This document shows positions 62,924 to 64,000 of a stretch of 64,000 nucleotides of DNA, piece by piece. Numbering within the stretch: position 1 is the stretch's first letter; the number at the start of each line of letters is the position of its first letter. The stretch is from Eubacterium sp. MSJ-33 (GTDB lineage Bacteria; Bacillota; Clostridia; Lachnospirales; Lachnospiraceae). Below the pieces are notes generated by a model. That model had not been told where the DNA came from, ran no database searches, and worked only from the letters and a program-made list of their open reading frames with translations. The stretch lies in the NCBI RefSeq assembly GCF_022174665.1, contig NZ_CP076562.1, positions 622,001-686,000 on the forward strand. Reading direction: 5' to 3'. The position numbers and the translations under genes are program-made.

Positions 62924-63754
62924 TTACCCTATTTCTGCTATAAATTTATATATTAATGTTTGAAAATCCTGTGCTACTCTGTCCGCTGTTTCCTGCACTT
63001 CTTTATGGTTTAGTTCCACTTTGCTCATACCGGCAGCCATATTTGTCACACACGATACACCGACAACCCGCATTCCGGCATGTCTGGCTGCCATCGCCTC
63101 ACAGGCAGTACTCATTCCAACCAGATCCGCGCCAAGTGTCCGGAACATACGAATCTCCGCAGGTGTCTCATAATTCGGTCCGGTCGTCTGTAAATACACG
63201 CCCTCTTCAAGAGCAATCCTCTGTTTTTTTGCAACCGCTTCCATCTGTTCTCCAAGCTCTGTGTCATATACATGGCTCATATCCGGAAACCTTGTACCAA
63301 TTGAATCCAGGTTTGCACCAATCAATGGAGATGGCACAAATGATGTGATCTGATCTGTAATACGAACCAGAATTCCCGGTTTATATGACGCATTTATCCC
63401 GCCTGCCGCATTCGTTAAAATCAGGATTTTTGCTCCAAGCATCTGCATTACCCGCACCGGCATCACAACCTCCTGCATGGAATACCCTTCGTAATAATGC
63501 ACACGTCCTTTCATAATCAGCACCGGGCAGCCTTCCACCCTGCCAAGCATGAAACATCCATCATGCCCAGCCACAGTGGAAACCGGAAAATGTGGTATAT
63601 CCGCGTACGGAATTTTCGCATCAATCGTCAATTGATCCGCAAATTCACCCAGACCGGATCCTAAGGCCAAAGCAACTTTCGGTTGATACGGCAGCCGTGT
63701 CTGCACATATATACAAGCCTCCTGTAACTCCTTATAAGTAATTTTCTTTTTCAT
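62924..63754 (-). CDS. purine-nucleoside phosphorylase
   Basis: A 276-aa PNP-I type phosphorylase that splits inosine and guanosine. ALALGSGLGEFADQL near 33, FPVSTVAGHDGC, the VHYYEGYSMQEV motif, LTNAAGGINASYKPG and VGMSTACEAMAARHAG are characteristic of the trimeric PunA class. ATG 63754 has AGGAGG seven bases upstream. metH follows after 8 bp. Its role is purine salvage. Confidence 0.94.
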   Translation of the reverse strand: MKKKITYKELQEACIYVQTRLPYQPKVALALGSGLGEFADQLTIDAKIPYADIPHFPVSTVAGHDGCFMLGRVEGCPVLIMKGRVHYYEGYSMQEVVMPVRVMQMLGAKILILTNAAGGINASYKPGILVRITDQITSFVPSPLIGANLDSIGTRFPDMSHVYDTELGEQMEAVAKKQRIALEEGVYLQTTGPNYETPAEIRMFRTLGADLVGMSTACEAMAARHAGMRVVGVSCVTNMAAGMSKVELNHKEVQETADRVAQDFQTLIYKFIAEIG

Positions 63755-63777
63755 GTTGTATCCTCCTGCAAATCCAA

Positions 63778-64000
63778 TCATCTATTTACAAAAGTCACTT
63801 CATCCCTCCAATAACAGACTACCGGTAATCCGGCCTCCAAGTAATCATACAATTCACCAGCCTTCGATGGCGGCAGATTCACACAGCCATGTGATCCATT
63901 ATATGTATAGATTTCTCCGCCAAAGCTGCCTCTCCAGTTTGCATCATGCAATCCGATTCCACCGTTGAATGGCATCCAGTATGCGACCGGTGTCTCATAA
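63778..64000 (-). CDS. L,D-transpeptidase, C-terminal part (5' truncated)
   Basis: The last 73 residues of a YkuD-type L,D-transpeptidase; the start lies beyond the window. YWMPFNGGIGLHDANWRG is followed by the catalytic SHGCVNLP motif (the Cys nucleophile and its His), then LYDYLEAGLPVV. Such enzymes cross-link or anchor peptidoglycan and are secreted or membrane-bound, but the N-terminal part is not visible here. Confidence 0.85.
   Translation of the reverse strand, partial: YETPVAYWMPFNGGIGLHDANWRGSFGGEIYTYNGSHGCVNLPPSKAGELYDYLEAGLPVVCYWRDEVTFVNR

Overview
The window looks like a chromosome segment of a low-to-medium GC Firmicute of class Clostridia, most likely a Lachnospiraceae gut anaerobe. 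The signs are a ribosomal L27 with an N-terminal peptide next to the Prp protease, the sporulation-type yqfC-yqfD pair, short HisG with HisZ, and a MetH without its reactivation domain. The genus assignment is inference. Apart from the first 5.4 kb and lexA, every gene lies on the minus strand, so the segment probably sits on one replication arm with genes aligned to fork movement. No tRNA, rRNA, CRISPR array, insertion sequence or prophage module was seen.

Layout. Positions 1-1788 (+) hold the end of a very AT-rich three-gene cassette with overlapping genes: a truncated gene, an unrecognised 295-aa protein and a DUF6339-like protein. It looks like accessory DNA and may be part of a defence-type locus, but its 5' part lies outside the window. 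Positions 1902-3008 (+) hold three small housekeeping-type genes. A family 17 glycoside hydrolase (-) and a XerS/XerD-like tyrosine recombinase (+) follow; a near-perfect inverted repeat just upstream of the recombinase is a candidate dif-like site or operator. Positions 5525-16352 (-) run through a cytidylate kinase-like protein, a patatin, folate cyclo-ligase, a YnzC-type protein, proB, two FAD oxidoreductases, a BofC-like membrane protein, a DUF3048 lipoprotein, ybeY, phoH, yqfD and yqfC. Positions 16415-24367 (-) hold rpsU, clpP, alaS preceded by an unlisted 44-aa membrane peptide, and hisZGDBI. LexA (+) diverges from hisZ and carries an SOS box on its own promoter.

Positions 25265-35004 (-) hold an HD-GYP protein, rsfS-yqeK-nadD-yhbY-obgE, rpmA-prp-rplU behind a strong promoter and a candidate L21 leader, RNase E/G and the TIGR03936/TIGR03960 radical SAM pair. 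Positions 35029-48585 hold the PFL/ACT pair, a YycJ-like hydrolase, a serine hydrolase, a RACo-like ASKHA ATPase, threonine ammonia-lyase, ftsY-smc-rnc-plsX and rpmF. Positions 48687-58730 hold ackA-pta, a diguanylate cyclase, an enlarged FtsA-like ATPase, coaE, polA and a zinc-finger membrane protein. The window closes with ilvC, ilvN, metH, purine nucleoside phosphorylase and a truncated L,D-transpeptidase.

Together the genes cover ribosome assembly and translation (S21, L21, L27, L32, Obg, RsfS, YhbY, YbeY, AlaS), RNA processing (RNase III, RNase E/G), chromosome upkeep (SMC, PolA, LexA), acetate fermentation (Pta-AckA), lipid and CoA synthesis (PlsX, CoaE), and histidine, branched-chain, proline and methionine synthesis. 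c-di-GMP turnover is suggested by one GGDEF and one HD-GYP protein. The most unusual signals are a dispersed two-hairpin repeat (32380 and 58747) whose second hairpin shows compensatory changes, the FtsA-like protein with a C-terminal ubiquitin-like region, the MetH/RACo-like pairing, a LexA with Cys-Gly at the expected self-cleavage site, and the AT-rich cassette at the left edge.
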